Origin: Tetracentron sinense
Taxonomy: Eukaryota; Streptophyta; Magnoliopsida; Trochodendrales; Trochodendraceae
DNA: 64,000 nt
Reading direction: 5' to 3'
Assembly: GCA_015143295.1 (NCBI GenBank)
Contig: CM026556.1
Span: forward strand, 19,034,547 to 19,098,546
Of this stretch, positions 13,301 through 23,380 are shown one piece after another. A model generated the notes under the pieces. The model was not told where the DNA came from, ran no database searches, and saw only the letters and a list, made by a program, of their open reading frames with translations. The position numbers were made by a program, and so were the translations under genes. Numbering within the stretch: position 1 is the first letter of the stretch; the number at the start of each line of letters is the position of its first letter.

Positions 13301-16300
13301 ACCCGAAATTTTGCCCAGTTTGGTCTGGTGAATCATTTCATTAAGGGTATGATGGTCTTTTGATCACCCCTTACTCTATAAATGCCCAAATTAGTGGGTT
13401 AGGGTTTCATAAACCCTCGAGGCATAAATTTGGGAGAAATTGAGAGAGTTTAGAGAAGAAGGAAAGGGAGAAAAGGCTAGGGTTTTGAGAGGAGTTTCTC
13501 AAGATCAAGGGTGAAACCCCAAATCTCACCCCCATTCTTCTCAAGATCGAAAAGGGAGGCAAAGGTCTTGCAAGTCAAGGTGTTCCTCACGCACAAAGCC
13601 ACGAGGATTCAATCTCAAGCAAGGTAGATACTTTCTACTAACTCTCCATGTTATGATTCATCTATTGAATTAATGAAAGGTTATGCTAAAAACCTATGAA
13701 AATGAATATGAGTAGGGGTTTTTAAGAAAAAGAGAGTAGATCCATTCTACTAACCTGCCTTGCTATGATTAATTAATATGTATTTCTATTATTGTGTTCC
13801 TTTTTTGTAAAAGTAAGATGTAAACCATGTTTTGAGATGAAGTTAAGGCGTATAGCTAAATATGTGTATACTAATGAAATGAATGAAGTAAAACCAAGGT
13901 ATAGGATCTTGTTTTTTTGTAGTGTAAGCTTTGATGCATGTGTTTGAAGACATGTAGGGCATATAGCCTAAGGCATATAACCTTGTATGTGTATACAATT
14001 GAAAAGCATGAAATGAAATCGAGGTTTATGGCCTTGTATGTGTAGCTACTTGCTACTAGCTATCTTTGTTAGGATTCATCTATGAAAAAGCAAGATTTAA
14101 AGTATGTGTTAAGACATATAGAGTGTAGATACACTCTACTCACTAGCTTTATTACAATTCATTCTTGCATAGTATGTTTTGATGTTGATTTTGCTTAAGA
14201 AAGATAAAAAGGGATGGGTTTTGGATAAAGAGAGTGTGAATACACTCTCCAAATGGTTTTGATAAGATTTCATTATGCTAAGTAAGGATGAGGGGATGGG
14301 TTTTTATGGAAAAGAGAGTAGATACATCCTACTCTCTAGCTTGTTATAAATTCTTTATGACAATCATGATATTTAAAGTATGTTCTTGATGGATTTAGGC
14401 TAAGGAGCCATGTTCTTGCTATAATACCTATAGGTTTCATGATGTTGATTCCATGATTAAGAGTTTTTTATGACTATCATGATGATTATAAGTCTTCTAT
14501 GTTAAGTTTAAAGATTTTAAGTTACTATGATGTACACAAGGACTCTATGCACGCGTATGCTTTGGATGATTCGATATGAGCATGATTTTGGGGTGAAATT
14601 GAGGATTTTAAACCATGTATTCATATGTCATTATTATGAATAAAATTTCATGAGCATGTATTGATTTTTAAGTGTTTTCTATGACTCTCACCATTGCTCA
14701 CAAGTACCTTATAATGTTTACAAGCACTCTATGCACACGTGGTTGAGTCAGATGGTTGTGTTATCTGATAGATATGCCGTGAGGATAGAGGTCCCCACCG
14801 TGGCTGAGTTAAATGGTTGGGTTATCTGATAGATATGTCGTACCGATGCTAAGTCAATAGGTTGTAATGCCTCTGATAGATATGTCGTCCGTACCGTGGG
14901 TGAGTCAGATGGTTGTGTTATCTGATAGATATGTCGTGAGGATAGAAATCCCCACCGTGGCTGAGTCAGATGGTTGTGTTATCTGATAAATATGTCGTCA
15001 GTAGGTTGTGATGCCTTTGATAGATATACCGTCCGTACCGTGGCTGAGTCAGATGGTTGTGTTATCTGATAGATATGTCATGAGGATAGAGGTCCCCACC
15101 GTGGCTGAGTCAGATGGTTGTGTTATCTGATAGATATGTCGTACCGAGGTTGAGTCAGTAGATTGTAATGCCTCTGATAGATATGTCGTATGTACCGTAG
15201 CTGAGTCAAATGGTTGTATTATCTGATAGATATGTTGTACCGAGGCTGAGTCAAAGGTTGTGACGCCTCTGATAGATATGTCGTTTGTACCGTGGCTGAG
15301 TCAGATGGTTGTGTTATCTGATAGAGATGCCGTGAGGATAGAGATCCCCCACCGTAGCTGAGTCAGATGGTTGTCTTGTTTGATAGAGATGTCGTGCGGC
15401 TGAGATCAGACGATTGTGTTGGTTCTAGCGGGTGAATGCCCGGATTTTGTACAGAGTCTATGGACTCAAAGGTGTACGGAGTCTAAGGACTCAAGGTTTG
15501 ATTTCATTGGGTGTAAGCCCGGTTTGATCTCGATAGTTATCATGGGGGTATAGGATGCCATGATAACAAAATTAATGTTAACGGATTTGGAAATGGATAG
15601 CGAGTCTACAAACTCTAACTTGGATATTGAGTCTACGGACTCAGGTTGAATACGGGCGAAGGCCAGTTGATTGAGTCTGCGGACTCAAGGATAGAGTGTG
15701 AGCGGTTGTCTGGAAGGATAACCTAGTAGTGTAAACGATGAATGGATGAACTTGGAAATTGAGGTTCGGAACCTCGAAATAGGGTGAAATAGCCCTGAGT
15801 GACCTCGGGTCACAGATTATGATATTATATATTATTATAATATGAGAATTGTATTGCAACACTATATCGTTATTGATGATGATGATTGTTACTAGGTGGA
15901 AAATAACCTAGATAGATTGTGGATTTTACTGGGCTCTATAGCTTACTCCTCTCATTTTATGTCTTCAGATTTTGAAGCAATTGCCGATTGGCAAGGAGTT
16001 ATACCTGATGGATTCTGAAAGTGTACCAGCGCAGTTGTGGCGCCAAAAGTAACGGCTATTGTAGCCAGTAAGGTAACGTATTCGCTTATGATGGATTATT
16101 GTGATGACCGGTTGTTATTGCTTATATAAGCTCATCGGAAAAGTTGAAAAATCCTCGTATTTTCGCTGGTAAAGTCTTCAGCATGCGTGGTTATGACGAA
16201 CGAGCACGCGTCTTAGAACTTGATTTCTCAGACACGGGTTCGGGGCGTCACAATCTCTATCTCTACTAAGAGGCCTATGAAGCTGTTGCTCTAGGTAGTG

Positions 16301-18157
16301 GTAAAACTATGCCCAAGATATGTAGCTATGGTACCAACTGGTATATTCCCGGACATACTGCTCATACTGTTGGCCATCAGTACCCACAAGCACCCCCAAC
16401 TGTTGGCAATCTGGGAGCTAAGCTACGATCTAAATCATGCTAGAAAAGCCCTGCCCATAACCATGACTAGAAGCAGTGCCACAGCCATAGGGACAATAAC
16501 CACAATGATAGGGTCCCAAACCAGTTCTTGATGGCAACCTATGTAAGAGAGATCACCATGAACCAGTACCTCAAACTCTACCAGTTGCATGTCAAACAAT
16601 CCTTTTGTTTCCCTAAATTTTTACCATCGATATAACCATCACTTTTTCTTCTCACTTTTAAAAGTCCCCCGTAGTTTCACTTATATTTGATTTGCTTTAC
16701 TTGCAACTAAATTTTTATTCCAACAACTTCTTGATACTGACAATAATGATGTTAGATCAATGTTGTCAGAACCGGACCGGACCGGCCAATGGAACCAAGA
16801 ACCGGCCCCCTCGCCGGTTCCTAAAACCCTCAAAACCAGTATTCTTTAAGAACCGGCCAAAACCAGTCAAAACTGGTTGGGAACCAAATAGACCCAGGGA
16901 AAATTAGGAAAAAAATGAAAAAAAAATGGGTTTTTTGCAAAAAGTACACGGTCAAACCAGACCAGTTGAGCCGGTCGAACCGATGGAACCGGGAACCACT
17001 ATACCGGTTCCGGTTCAATGCCCAATCCAGTTCTGACAACACTGCGTTCACACCTAGCCACTAAAATCCTCTTAGATCCCCATCTAAAATTCTGGCAAGA
17101 AAATGAACAACTTGTTGGTGAATCTTTGCAAGGCATCAAAGGGAGGACTGCTTGTGTTAGGAATCAGTCTCTTTCTCACATCCCTGGGAATTCCTCATGG
17201 TTTCACCTCCATTGAATCTGCTTCGTTTGCAATAAATTTTTTAACTCAACAATTTCTTCATAGTGACAAGAATGACGAACTAATATCTTTCACAGTTCAC
17301 ACCTTGCCTCAAAATTACATGTTCTGTCACTCCTGTATACTTCAATCCTGGAGCTTGAAAGCTTACATAAGTCTCAAATAATGTTCTCTTTTTTCTCAAC
17401 TTCCCTTGATTTCTTGACTTTCCTTGACAAGTTGAAAAGTTATTACATCCACCTACAATACCCAATAAATTCTATCCTCAAAAAAAGAAGTTGATCATTG
17501 TTGGCTGCTTTCTGTAAATTTTTATTAATTTAAAAAAATTCTCCAATTATTCACTTACTAATTCAGCTAAAACAAGTTGCATGTGCAAGTACTCTACTTT
17601 TTAAGTGCAAAATATATGCAATTGATTCCATCTTCAAGAAAGACAAAAGCAATGAATCAGTACTTGAACTACATGGATGAACACCTGATCAGAGAAGATA
17701 TAAATCAAAGTAACTGCTGTAACAGTAAGAAACAGTATCTGGATACTGCTCAAACTTTGTCATGTAAACTCCAAACTTTACTTCTATGAAAATTATTTCA
17801 CCAAACCAAATTAACCAAATGAAAAACGGAGAACAGGCCAATGCCACAGTTTAAAGGTCGCCTGAACTCACCATCATCTGCTAAAGGGACCTTGCAAAAG
17901 TACCACCTGACATCTTCCCCATCAGAAGAACTACTAGTCTGTGCGAGATACTTCTGCCGACCTTTGCACTGCTCAATCGCATCCTCCAACCTCGCAATGT
18001 TCGAGGGTGTGTTCTTCAACAAGTCAGGAGACGATTCTTCGGCCCCACAGGATATCATTGCTTCTGAAACTGATGCTGCAGCTTCCCTTTCGCATTCTCC
18101 GCCATTTTCATGAATTCCAGACTCAGAAACTCCACAGTTTGGCCCGGAAGTCGCCAT
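7246..18157 (-). CDS. SGR2: SGR2-like phospholipase A1, 5' portion (six coding exons)
   Basis: Orthologue of SHOOT GRAVITROPISM 2, a DDHD-family phosphatidic-acid-preferring phospholipase A1 of the vacuolar membrane, needed in Arabidopsis for shoot gravitropism. Exons (minus strand): 18157-17872, 11916-11816, 11490-11293, 8318-8163, 7550-7479, 7398-7246. They total 966 nt, join in frame through GT...AG introns and give 322 residues, against about 930 for the Arabidopsis protein. Recognisable blocks in order: NTPSNIARLEDAIEQC, DVRWYFCKVPLADDELAASV, FRFSMRDSLALEASFLQ, WWKEYAECSEGP, EERVGVPVKGGLYEV, GHWFARKGGLDWLP, GLHALFTGEDDTWEAWL, GNGIKLRRGY. The GxSxG nucleophile and DDHD domain are absent from the window; no following exon was found between 7245 and 1. 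Introns 1 and 3 are loaded with retrotransposons. Recognised from memory of the Arabidopsis sequence, not by a search. Confidence 0.93.
7479..7550 (-). CDS. SGR2: SGR2 coding exon 5
   Basis: 24 codons, VWHRRTFQPSGLFAARVDLQ then GSMQ, between acceptor ...gtctccag and donor gtgaat. Too short to stand out as an ORF, but the match and both splice sites are clear. Confidence 0.92.
8163..8318 (-). CDS. SGR2: SGR2 coding exon 4
   Basis: 52 codons between acceptor ...ttactgcag and donor gtgtgt. Reads VDLAQRHCFPVYWNGENRRV, then LRGHWFARKGGLDWLP, then LREDVAEQLEFAYRSQ. This is the most strongly conserved N-terminal block of the plant SGR2 family. Confidence 0.94.
8800..11136 (-). mobile_element. degraded Ty1/copia element (5' LTR and gag)
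   Basis: Lies inside SGR2 intron 3, same orientation as the gene. Minus strand: an LTR of about 620 bp runs 11136 to 10514, starting TGTTGTGCTCTCAG and with a TATA-like 'catataaatata' region near 10620. It is followed by TGGGATCAGAGC, a good match to the copia primer-binding site complementary to initiator-Met tRNA. A gag-like start ATGGCTGACCAAAGG lies near 10416. Gag-type sequence with a CCHC-type zinc knuckle (CEHCGRTQHTKEIC) spans about 9800-8800. Pol and 3' LTR are not seen. Old and broken in several places. Confidence 0.7.
11293..11490 (-). CDS. SGR2: SGR2 coding exon 3
   Basis: 66 codons between acceptor ...catctacag and donor gtattc. Contains REEELLSSWWKEYAECSEGP, a variable polar stretch, then EEERVGVPVKGGLYE. 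Frame is phase 0 at both ends. The following intron (8319-11292) holds a degraded copia element in the same orientation as the gene. Confidence 0.93.
11816..11916 (-). CDS. SGR2: SGR2 coding exon 2
   Basis: 101 nt between acceptor ...cttctacag and donor gtcatc. Reads ELAASVPRMEIVGKSEYFRF then SMRDSLALEASFLQ, matching the conserved block between VPLADD and REEELL. The phase-1 join to exon 1 regenerates the Glu codon. The donor is weak beyond GT. Confidence 0.92.
11917..12656. other. SGR2 intron 1, unassigned part
   Basis: AT-rich intronic sequence between exon 2 and the LTR at 12657. No repeat structure, coding segment or RNA gene is recognised. Confidence 0.5.
12657..16252 (+). mobile_element. 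long gypsy-type LTR, 3.6 kb
   Basis: Starts TGTAGAAACCC and ends GGGGCGTCACA like the other gypsy LTRs here, antisense to SGR2 within its first intron. TATA box ctctataaatg at about 13373. Upstream of it (13123-13298) lie five CGGTCGACCG-type palindromes spaced by about 20 or 60 bp. A minisatellite fills 14745-15420. The flanks (aaaac / atctc) do not form a TSD, so it may come from recombination between elements. No internal domain is attached. Confidence 0.75.
14745..15420 (+). repeat. minisatellite inside the 12.7-kb LTR
   Basis: About eleven units built on GTGGCTGAGTCAGATGGTTG followed by ttatctgatagatatgtcgt; units alternate between a 'gaggatagaggtccccacc' and a 'taccgaggctgagtca' spacer, giving a composite period near 60-95 bp. 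Confidence 0.8.
16253..16760. other. SGR2 intron 1, unassigned part
   Basis: Between the LTR and a MITE. A short open stretch on the plus strand (about 16300-16530) has no recognisable domain. Nothing else seen. Confidence 0.4.
16761..17041. mobile_element. MITE, 281 bp, AACCGG-rich
   Basis: Terminal inverted repeats TGTTGTCAGAACCGGA (left) and, read inward from the right, TGTTGTCAGAACTGGA. The interior is rich in ACCGGT/GGAACC words that pair across the element. No TSD is certain. Matches the style of short plant fold-back MITEs; inside SGR2 intron 1. Confidence 0.7.
17042..17871. other. SGR2 intron 1, proximal part
   Basis: AT-rich sequence next to the exon 1 donor. No domain, repeat or RNA gene recognised. 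Confidence 0.5.
17872..18157 (-). CDS. SGR2: SGR2 coding exon 1
   Basis: Starts at ATG 18157-18155 (MATSGPN...); the codon before it is TTG, so a start further upstream is not supported. Encodes 95 codons plus one base and ends GATGATG before the donor gtgagt. The first 40 residues are variable and acidic; conservation begins at SSPDLLKNTPSNIARLEDAI. The next intron is 5955 bp and holds an LTR and a MITE. Confidence 0.93.
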
Positions 18158-18660
18158 CAAGACGATTCCAAAGCAATTCTATGCATAAACTTAATAAATA
18201 ACCAGATGGGTATTCTTCATTGTGGCAAATATGAATTCGATTGAAGTTCACATCGATTATCCAGTATCTAACAGGGAAAACCAACAAAAAAAAAAAGAGA
18301 TAATTCAGTAAAACTTGGGGAAACTATGAAAACCCAGACGACAAAGATCCAAAAAGAGATCCCAAAGCAACTTCTGCATAAATTTAGAGGAAAGAACCTG
18401 ATGGGAACCCCCAATGAAGAAAGTAAAACTGAAAACCCTAGTTTCACTGCGAATCCCAGATTGGGAAAAGCTGCCAAAGCGGTGTCTGCAAAAATTTAAT
18501 AAGAAATCTTTGATGGGTATCCTTCGAGTCCAGCAGATTACCAACTAAAAACCCAAATTTCAGTCAATTTGGAGAATTCTGTAACACCTAGAAAGCAAAG
18601 TAATTGAATAACAGTGGCAGAGGAGAAGAGAAGCGGTGTTGAATGTCTGGTAGAAACCAC
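18158..18660 (-). promoter_or_regulatory. SGR2 5' leader with uORF and repeated blocks
   Basis: Sequence between the inferred transcription start and the ATG. A 9-codon upstream ORF (18186-18157) ends in a TGA that overlaps the main ATG as TGATG. A second short uORF, ATGAAGAATACCC..., starts near 18217. Three degenerate copies of a block containing CCCATC, then TTTATGCA, then GCTTTGG (minus-strand order) begin near 18530, 18420 and 18215. Some of this may be spliced out: several tttgcag/ttatgcag acceptor-like words are present. Leader boundaries are inferred. Confidence 0.5.
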
Positions 18661-18690
18661 GAGAGACAGAGAACGGCCGTTGCGTGTGTT

Positions 18691-18700
18691 TTATTTATAC
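18691..18700 (-). promoter_or_regulatory. TATA box of the SGR2-like gene
   Basis: GTATAAATAA on the minus strand, about 535 bp upstream of the start codon and followed by a pyrimidine-rich leader. This is a good plant TATA consensus in a reasonable place; no transcript data support it here. Confidence 0.55.
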
Positions 18701-18899
18701 TTTTTTTTTTTGGAGGTCCGGATCCTCTCTCGTAGAAGCCAGATAGAATGTCTCTGGCAAGTTTGTGGCATATGAGCTCAAATTGAGCGGACTTTGTTGG
18801 ATAGGCCAGAGGGGATTTCACCCCTTTTAAGCCCCACTTTTGGAATAATCCCCCATGTCTTTCCATGTGTGAATGGCTTAAGCAAGCGTGTGGGAGCTC

Positions 18900-19110
18900 T
18901 CAGTCTAAAGATGAAAATGCCCTTCTTCTCTGCACACAGAAGGGAAAAGGAAGAAAAGGAAAATAAATAAATAAAAGGAAAGAAGGAAAAGGAAGAGAAA
19001 AATAAAAGAAAGAAGAGGAAGAAAGAGGAGAAGAATGAAGAAGAGGAAAAATCATAGTTTGAACAGTAGGGTGAGAACACACTATGTAGTTTGAATAGTC
19101 CCGCAAGAAC
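18900..19110. repeat. purine-rich low-complexity stretch
   Basis: A long run of GAAGGAAAAGG/GAAGAGGAAG words about 200 bp upstream of the SGR2 TATA box (polypyrimidine on the gene's strand). Translated frames here are artefacts of composition. Confidence 0.7.
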
Positions 19111-19257
19111 ACACTAAGTACATATTTTTTTTACTTTCCATACATTAGAATAACTATAGAAAAAATTACAAATAGTGTATATACATAAGAATAACTATTT
19201 TTTTTTTTTGTCACTAACATAAGAATAACTATTAAAAACATCACAGTCACCATTTGT

Positions 19258-20680
19258 CTACTTGCATGTGAATTTATCCTGATTATTTTTTCCGAAGAGG
19301 GCGGGGATGCACCCTTTGAGGGTCCAGAGCTCACTTGCATAAAGATTTAGGACATAGGTGAAGTATGAATCCAAAATAAGGATCTCCCTCCCCGGGGGTT
19401 CTAGCACAACCAACACCCAATGCTTGTTATGAATGAACGGGGGCACACCTTTTCAACTAAACCACATGGGTGGGCGTCCAACCTGACCCTCAACAACAGA
19501 CTTAAGGTTACTACAAACCTATTCCTTGAATGAATTGCGTACCGAAGGGTTGCTGACAACCAAATATGATCGAAATATGTCTTCGTCCAGTTGTAAGAAA
19601 TCCTACCAATTAGTTAAACAATTAAAATAACTTAAAGATTGAAAGCAAATAATGAGCTAATAAATATCTGTCTTACCATGAACCATAACTTTTCAAAGAC
19701 ACACGACTGGTTGTAAAGACTGGGGTGTCTCTCATGTTGCTTTTTCAGCATCTCCATCCATATGTCAATGTGATATATACATTGTATTATTGTTAGTGTA
19801 TTCCAATTATAATTTAGATGTGTACTATTGAATTAAAGTATCATCAACTGTTACCAAGGAATCAATCAAGCATTTCCTAATTAAAACATCACGGAGTACA
19901 TCATGGAGTAGCTCTGGAGTTATTAGAGCTTTATTTACAATCCTTCATAGTTAGAAGAATTAAAGTAAGGAAATAAAAATATTAGGAGTTTCTTTACCAA
20001 ACTAAAGTAGGGAACTAAAAATCTAGGTTCATTACCTAATCATTACTCCATCTATCTCCGTATTCAGAAATTCTCGAAGTGCATTTTTTTCAGCTGTTGT
20101 AGCTTCCCTCATTGGATCTATAACAATTGAGGCTAAGTCCATTCGCTTCCTCGGTCTAGTATCCAGGAATTGAGAGCAGAGATGCTTAGACACTGCAGTA
20201 ATCCTATGTGCTCTTCCCTCAACCCCTGTACATTGGTAATCAATTCATCCTCTCACCCGGGACATTGAGTTCCCTCATTCTCTCCCCCTGGATATTAGGT
20301 TCCATCATCCTCACCTTGGATATTAATCTCCATCATCATCACCACCCTTAAGCGAGGAAGGGCTTAGATTGGGATCCTTTTGAAGTGCCCTACAAACATT
20401 TTAGATTTCAAGCCTGCAGAATAAGTAGAAAATATATCTATTAAAAGTTGGGAATAGAAACAACCTTTACATGTTTCGACCTAAGCTCACACTTCAACCT
20501 TTTGGAGGGTCCCAGAGAGCGACTATCATCCTCCTCCTCCTCCACTTGAATTTCCTCCTCCTCATCCTCCTCCATCCCATAATCCTCCTCATCACCATCC
20601 TCATCCTCATATCCTCTCACCTAATGCCCTCTCCTTGCTAGGCGTGCAAGCACATCCCTGACCACTTGTTGCTCTTCTAA
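19258..20680 (-). pseudogene. transposon-type ULP1 (C48) protease relic
   Basis: Minus strand. The 3' part (19446-19258) reads NKHWVLVVLEPPGREILILD followed by SYF, the His and Asp segment of a C48 SUMO-protease-like fold. Just upstream (about 19610-19500) is LQLDEDIFRSYLVV. A conserved-looking block, RKRMDLASIVIDPMREATTA..., lies near 20150-20040, and a strongly acidic stretch (EEDEEEE, EEEEDD) at about 20640-20520. The pieces are separated by intron-like or decayed sequence with in-frame stops. Plant Mutator and CACTA transposons often carry such ULP1 genes. No transposase or terminal repeats were found, so it could be a decayed host gene. Confidence 0.55.
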
Positions 20681-20790
20681 TTAGCAGTGGGATCTATACA
20701 TATGACCTCAAGCAGTGAACATAAAATAAAGTTATAACTAAGAAAATAGACAACCAACACAAAAATATGGGAAAATTGGAAAATGAACCC

Positions 20791-21035
20791 CAGGGTCAGC
20801 TTAGAAGCTAACCTTGGGATCTCATTGGTCCATGGCGCCTTTTTACAACTCATCAATTGTTGTTAGGATTCACTCACCCCCTAGGGTTAAGCAATCTAGC
20901 CATGTTATTAAAAAAACAAAAACAAAAAAAAAATTATTAAAATTTTAATTTAATTAAGCTTAACCATGGTTTAAGAGGTGTTAAAAGAGACACGGGGACA
21001 CTAGGGTCAACTTAGAAGAGGACCTCAGGATCCTC
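20791..21035. repeat. pair of direct repeats around a low-complexity core
   Basis: GGGTCAGCTTAGAAG near 20793 and GGGTCAACTTAGAAG near 21004, each followed by a 'cct..ggatc' word. Between them are 'cactcaccccctagggttaa' and 'ttaaccatggtt', words also found in the 50.8-56.3 kb repeat cluster. Probably a small non-autonomous transposon. Confidence 0.4.
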
Positions 21036-21844
21036 TTCTAAAGACTCAAAAAATATATAAACTCCCGTACCTGTTTGAAATTAAATATCTGATTTGTTAG
21101 TCTCTTGTAGCTAGCAAATGAGGTATTCCTTCAGCGTAGAACATGAGAAACGGTCATATCACAAGGAGGAGATAAGCGGGAACATAACACCCCAAGTGTC
21201 ACGCCCCAAAACACCCCCTAGGAGTTAAGGGATACTTTAGGTGTGATACTTCGTACCTGCCAAACCCTCCTATAATTAACAAGAGAATACAGTACAAAAA
21301 AAATGATACTCAGAGCGCAGAAGCTAAATATAAATGCGGAAGCGTAACTAAATTTTTCCTTTCTTTATAATGATCCAAAATATAGTATTCCAAGTTAACA
21401 TAAATACAAAACACGCCTAAGTCTAAGGTGGACAGGCCCACCTATCAAAATACATAAGACCCAACACTATCTCGATCAATAGTCACCCCCGTGGGGCCAA
21501 TGGTCTAAGTCTCTCGCCTCCGCCAGAGGCTCGACTGCTAGATCCTCATACGGTTCCTCCTCGCCGTAGTCCTCCTCTATCCAAGGACCCGGATCACATA
21601 TGTCAAGAGGAGCTCGTGTACCTGCCGACATGAAAGTACGGCTGAGCGTGGAATACTCAGCGAGTACAAACTCCTAACCAACAATGGTAATAACGAACAA
21701 CATCATATACAAGTAATTGAAGGAGTACAATTCATAATCAATTTCTAACGACATCATACATAAACGTTTTATCAAGTATAATTGTTATGAAACCAAAACA
21801 CGTCTATGAATCATACGAAACTTCTTTGAGTTATCCTTTCAATA

Positions 21845-22380
21845 TTTCTTATGAGCCAGAGGTTAGCACCCGCATATCCCTGGGCTACCAACCTCCTTGA
21901 CAGTAGACTATATTTCTTATGAGCCAGGGGCTAGCACCCGTGTAATCCCTGGGCTACCAACCCCCTTGACAGTACAATATATTTCTTATGAGCCAGGGGC
22001 TAGCACCCGTATAATCCCTGGGCTACCAACCCCCTTGACAGTACAATATATTTCTTATGAGCCAGGGTTTAGCACCCGTATAATCCCTGGGCTACCAACC
22101 CCCTTGACAGTACAATACATTTCTTATGAGCCAGAGGTCAGCACCCGCAAAATCCTGGGCTACTAACCTCCTTGACAATACCATTTCTTTTCTTATGAGC
22201 CAAAGGTTAGCACCCTTAACCGGGGCTACCAACCTCCTTGACAATACAATACCTTTCTTATGAGCCAGAGGTCAGCACCCGCAAAATCCTGGGCTACTAA
22301 CCTCCTTGACAATACCATTTCTTTTCTTATGAGCCAGAGGTTAGCACCCTTAACCGGGGCTACCAACCTCCTTGACAGTA
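21845..22380. repeat. minisatellite inside the 21.2-kb solo LTR
   Basis: About eight to nine units of about 60-65 bp built on 'ttcttatgagccaggggct', 'agcacccgtataatccctgg' and 'gctaccaacccccttgacag'. Units toward the right form a higher-order pair about 130 bp long that is duplicated almost exactly. Confidence 0.85.
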
Positions 22381-23196
22381 TCCTCCATCTACATATGTGC
22401 TCGTGCATAGCAATCGTGAAATCATGATGACATATAGCATTTTAACAATTCCCAACTCACATGAGAATTTAAGAAGCGAAATAAACACATGTATACAACT
22501 TGCCAAATGGGGAACATTTATGTGACTCATGCTTTCAAATCTTAGTTTATTCATGCATTCTATCAAACTTGTGGTATTCAATCTTTTACCTTTAGTTATT
22601 TCATATTTTCTCATTCGAACATTTCATCAAACACTTGGGGTGTGTTCATTATGCATAATATGCCCTTCCACCATTTTTCCATCATTCAATACATCACAAC
22701 ATGGCATCCAATCGCCTCCACTCCTCATCCATTCATACATTCCACCATTTGTTTGTATTATCTTGTTTATGTTTTAGGGATTTAGCATATACCAACACAA
22801 GGGAGCAATGGGGAAAATCCAACACATATTTACTTAGGAAAACCCTAGGTTATTACCAAAGTAACTAGGAAGAGTGTACTAACCTTGAAAAGGGAAAGAA
22901 AAATCATTGAGGATGATGTAGAAACGCTGCCCTAGCTTGAAAGAGGTACTCCACACGAGCTTGAGGTTGGATTTGGAGAATCCAAGCCTTTAGAACGGTT
23001 CTAGGGTTCTAAAACCCTTGATTCTCTCAAGTGGAAAACCCTAGATGTAAATCCTCCTTCTCTTCTGTTCTTCTCTCTCAAAACCTTCTAAGTGAGGTGA
23101 ATGAAGCCCTAAAGGCTCGGGCAAGCCCTTATGGGAAAGGGTTTAACCCCCAAAAGACGAAAACGCCCTTAATGAAATTTCTGCAAAAACGCGAAG

Positions 23197-23380
23197 ACCG
23201 AGCGATCGGTGGTTATGACCGATCGATCGGTTGCCTACCGAGCGATCGGTACTCTGACCGAGCGACCGGTCAAAAACTCACTCTCTGGAAAATTTCCCCA
23301 TACAAATTTTTCGACCAGTCGATAGCCTCCGATCGATCGGTTTTGAACCGATCGATCGCTCCGTGGACCGATCGATCGGT
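23197..23380. repeat. phased palindrome array (ACCGATCGATCGGT type)
   Basis: Seven 14-bp sites start near 23197, 23218, 23237 and 23257, then 23326, 23346 and 23367. Those at 23218 and 23367 are perfect 14-bp palindromes. Spacing is 19-21 bp within each group. Located 210-395 bp into the LTR, in U3. Confidence 0.85.

Noticed and set aside
12652-16257. Target-site duplication for the 12.7-kb LTR
   Set aside because: Flanks aaaac and atctc do not match.
18158-18160. Possible earlier SGR2 start one codon upstream
   Set aside because: That codon is TTG; the first ATG in frame is 18157-18155.
21845-22380. CRISPR-like look of regularly repeated units
   Set aside because: Whole units are repeated with no unique spacers, and it sits in a plant solo LTR; it is a minisatellite.
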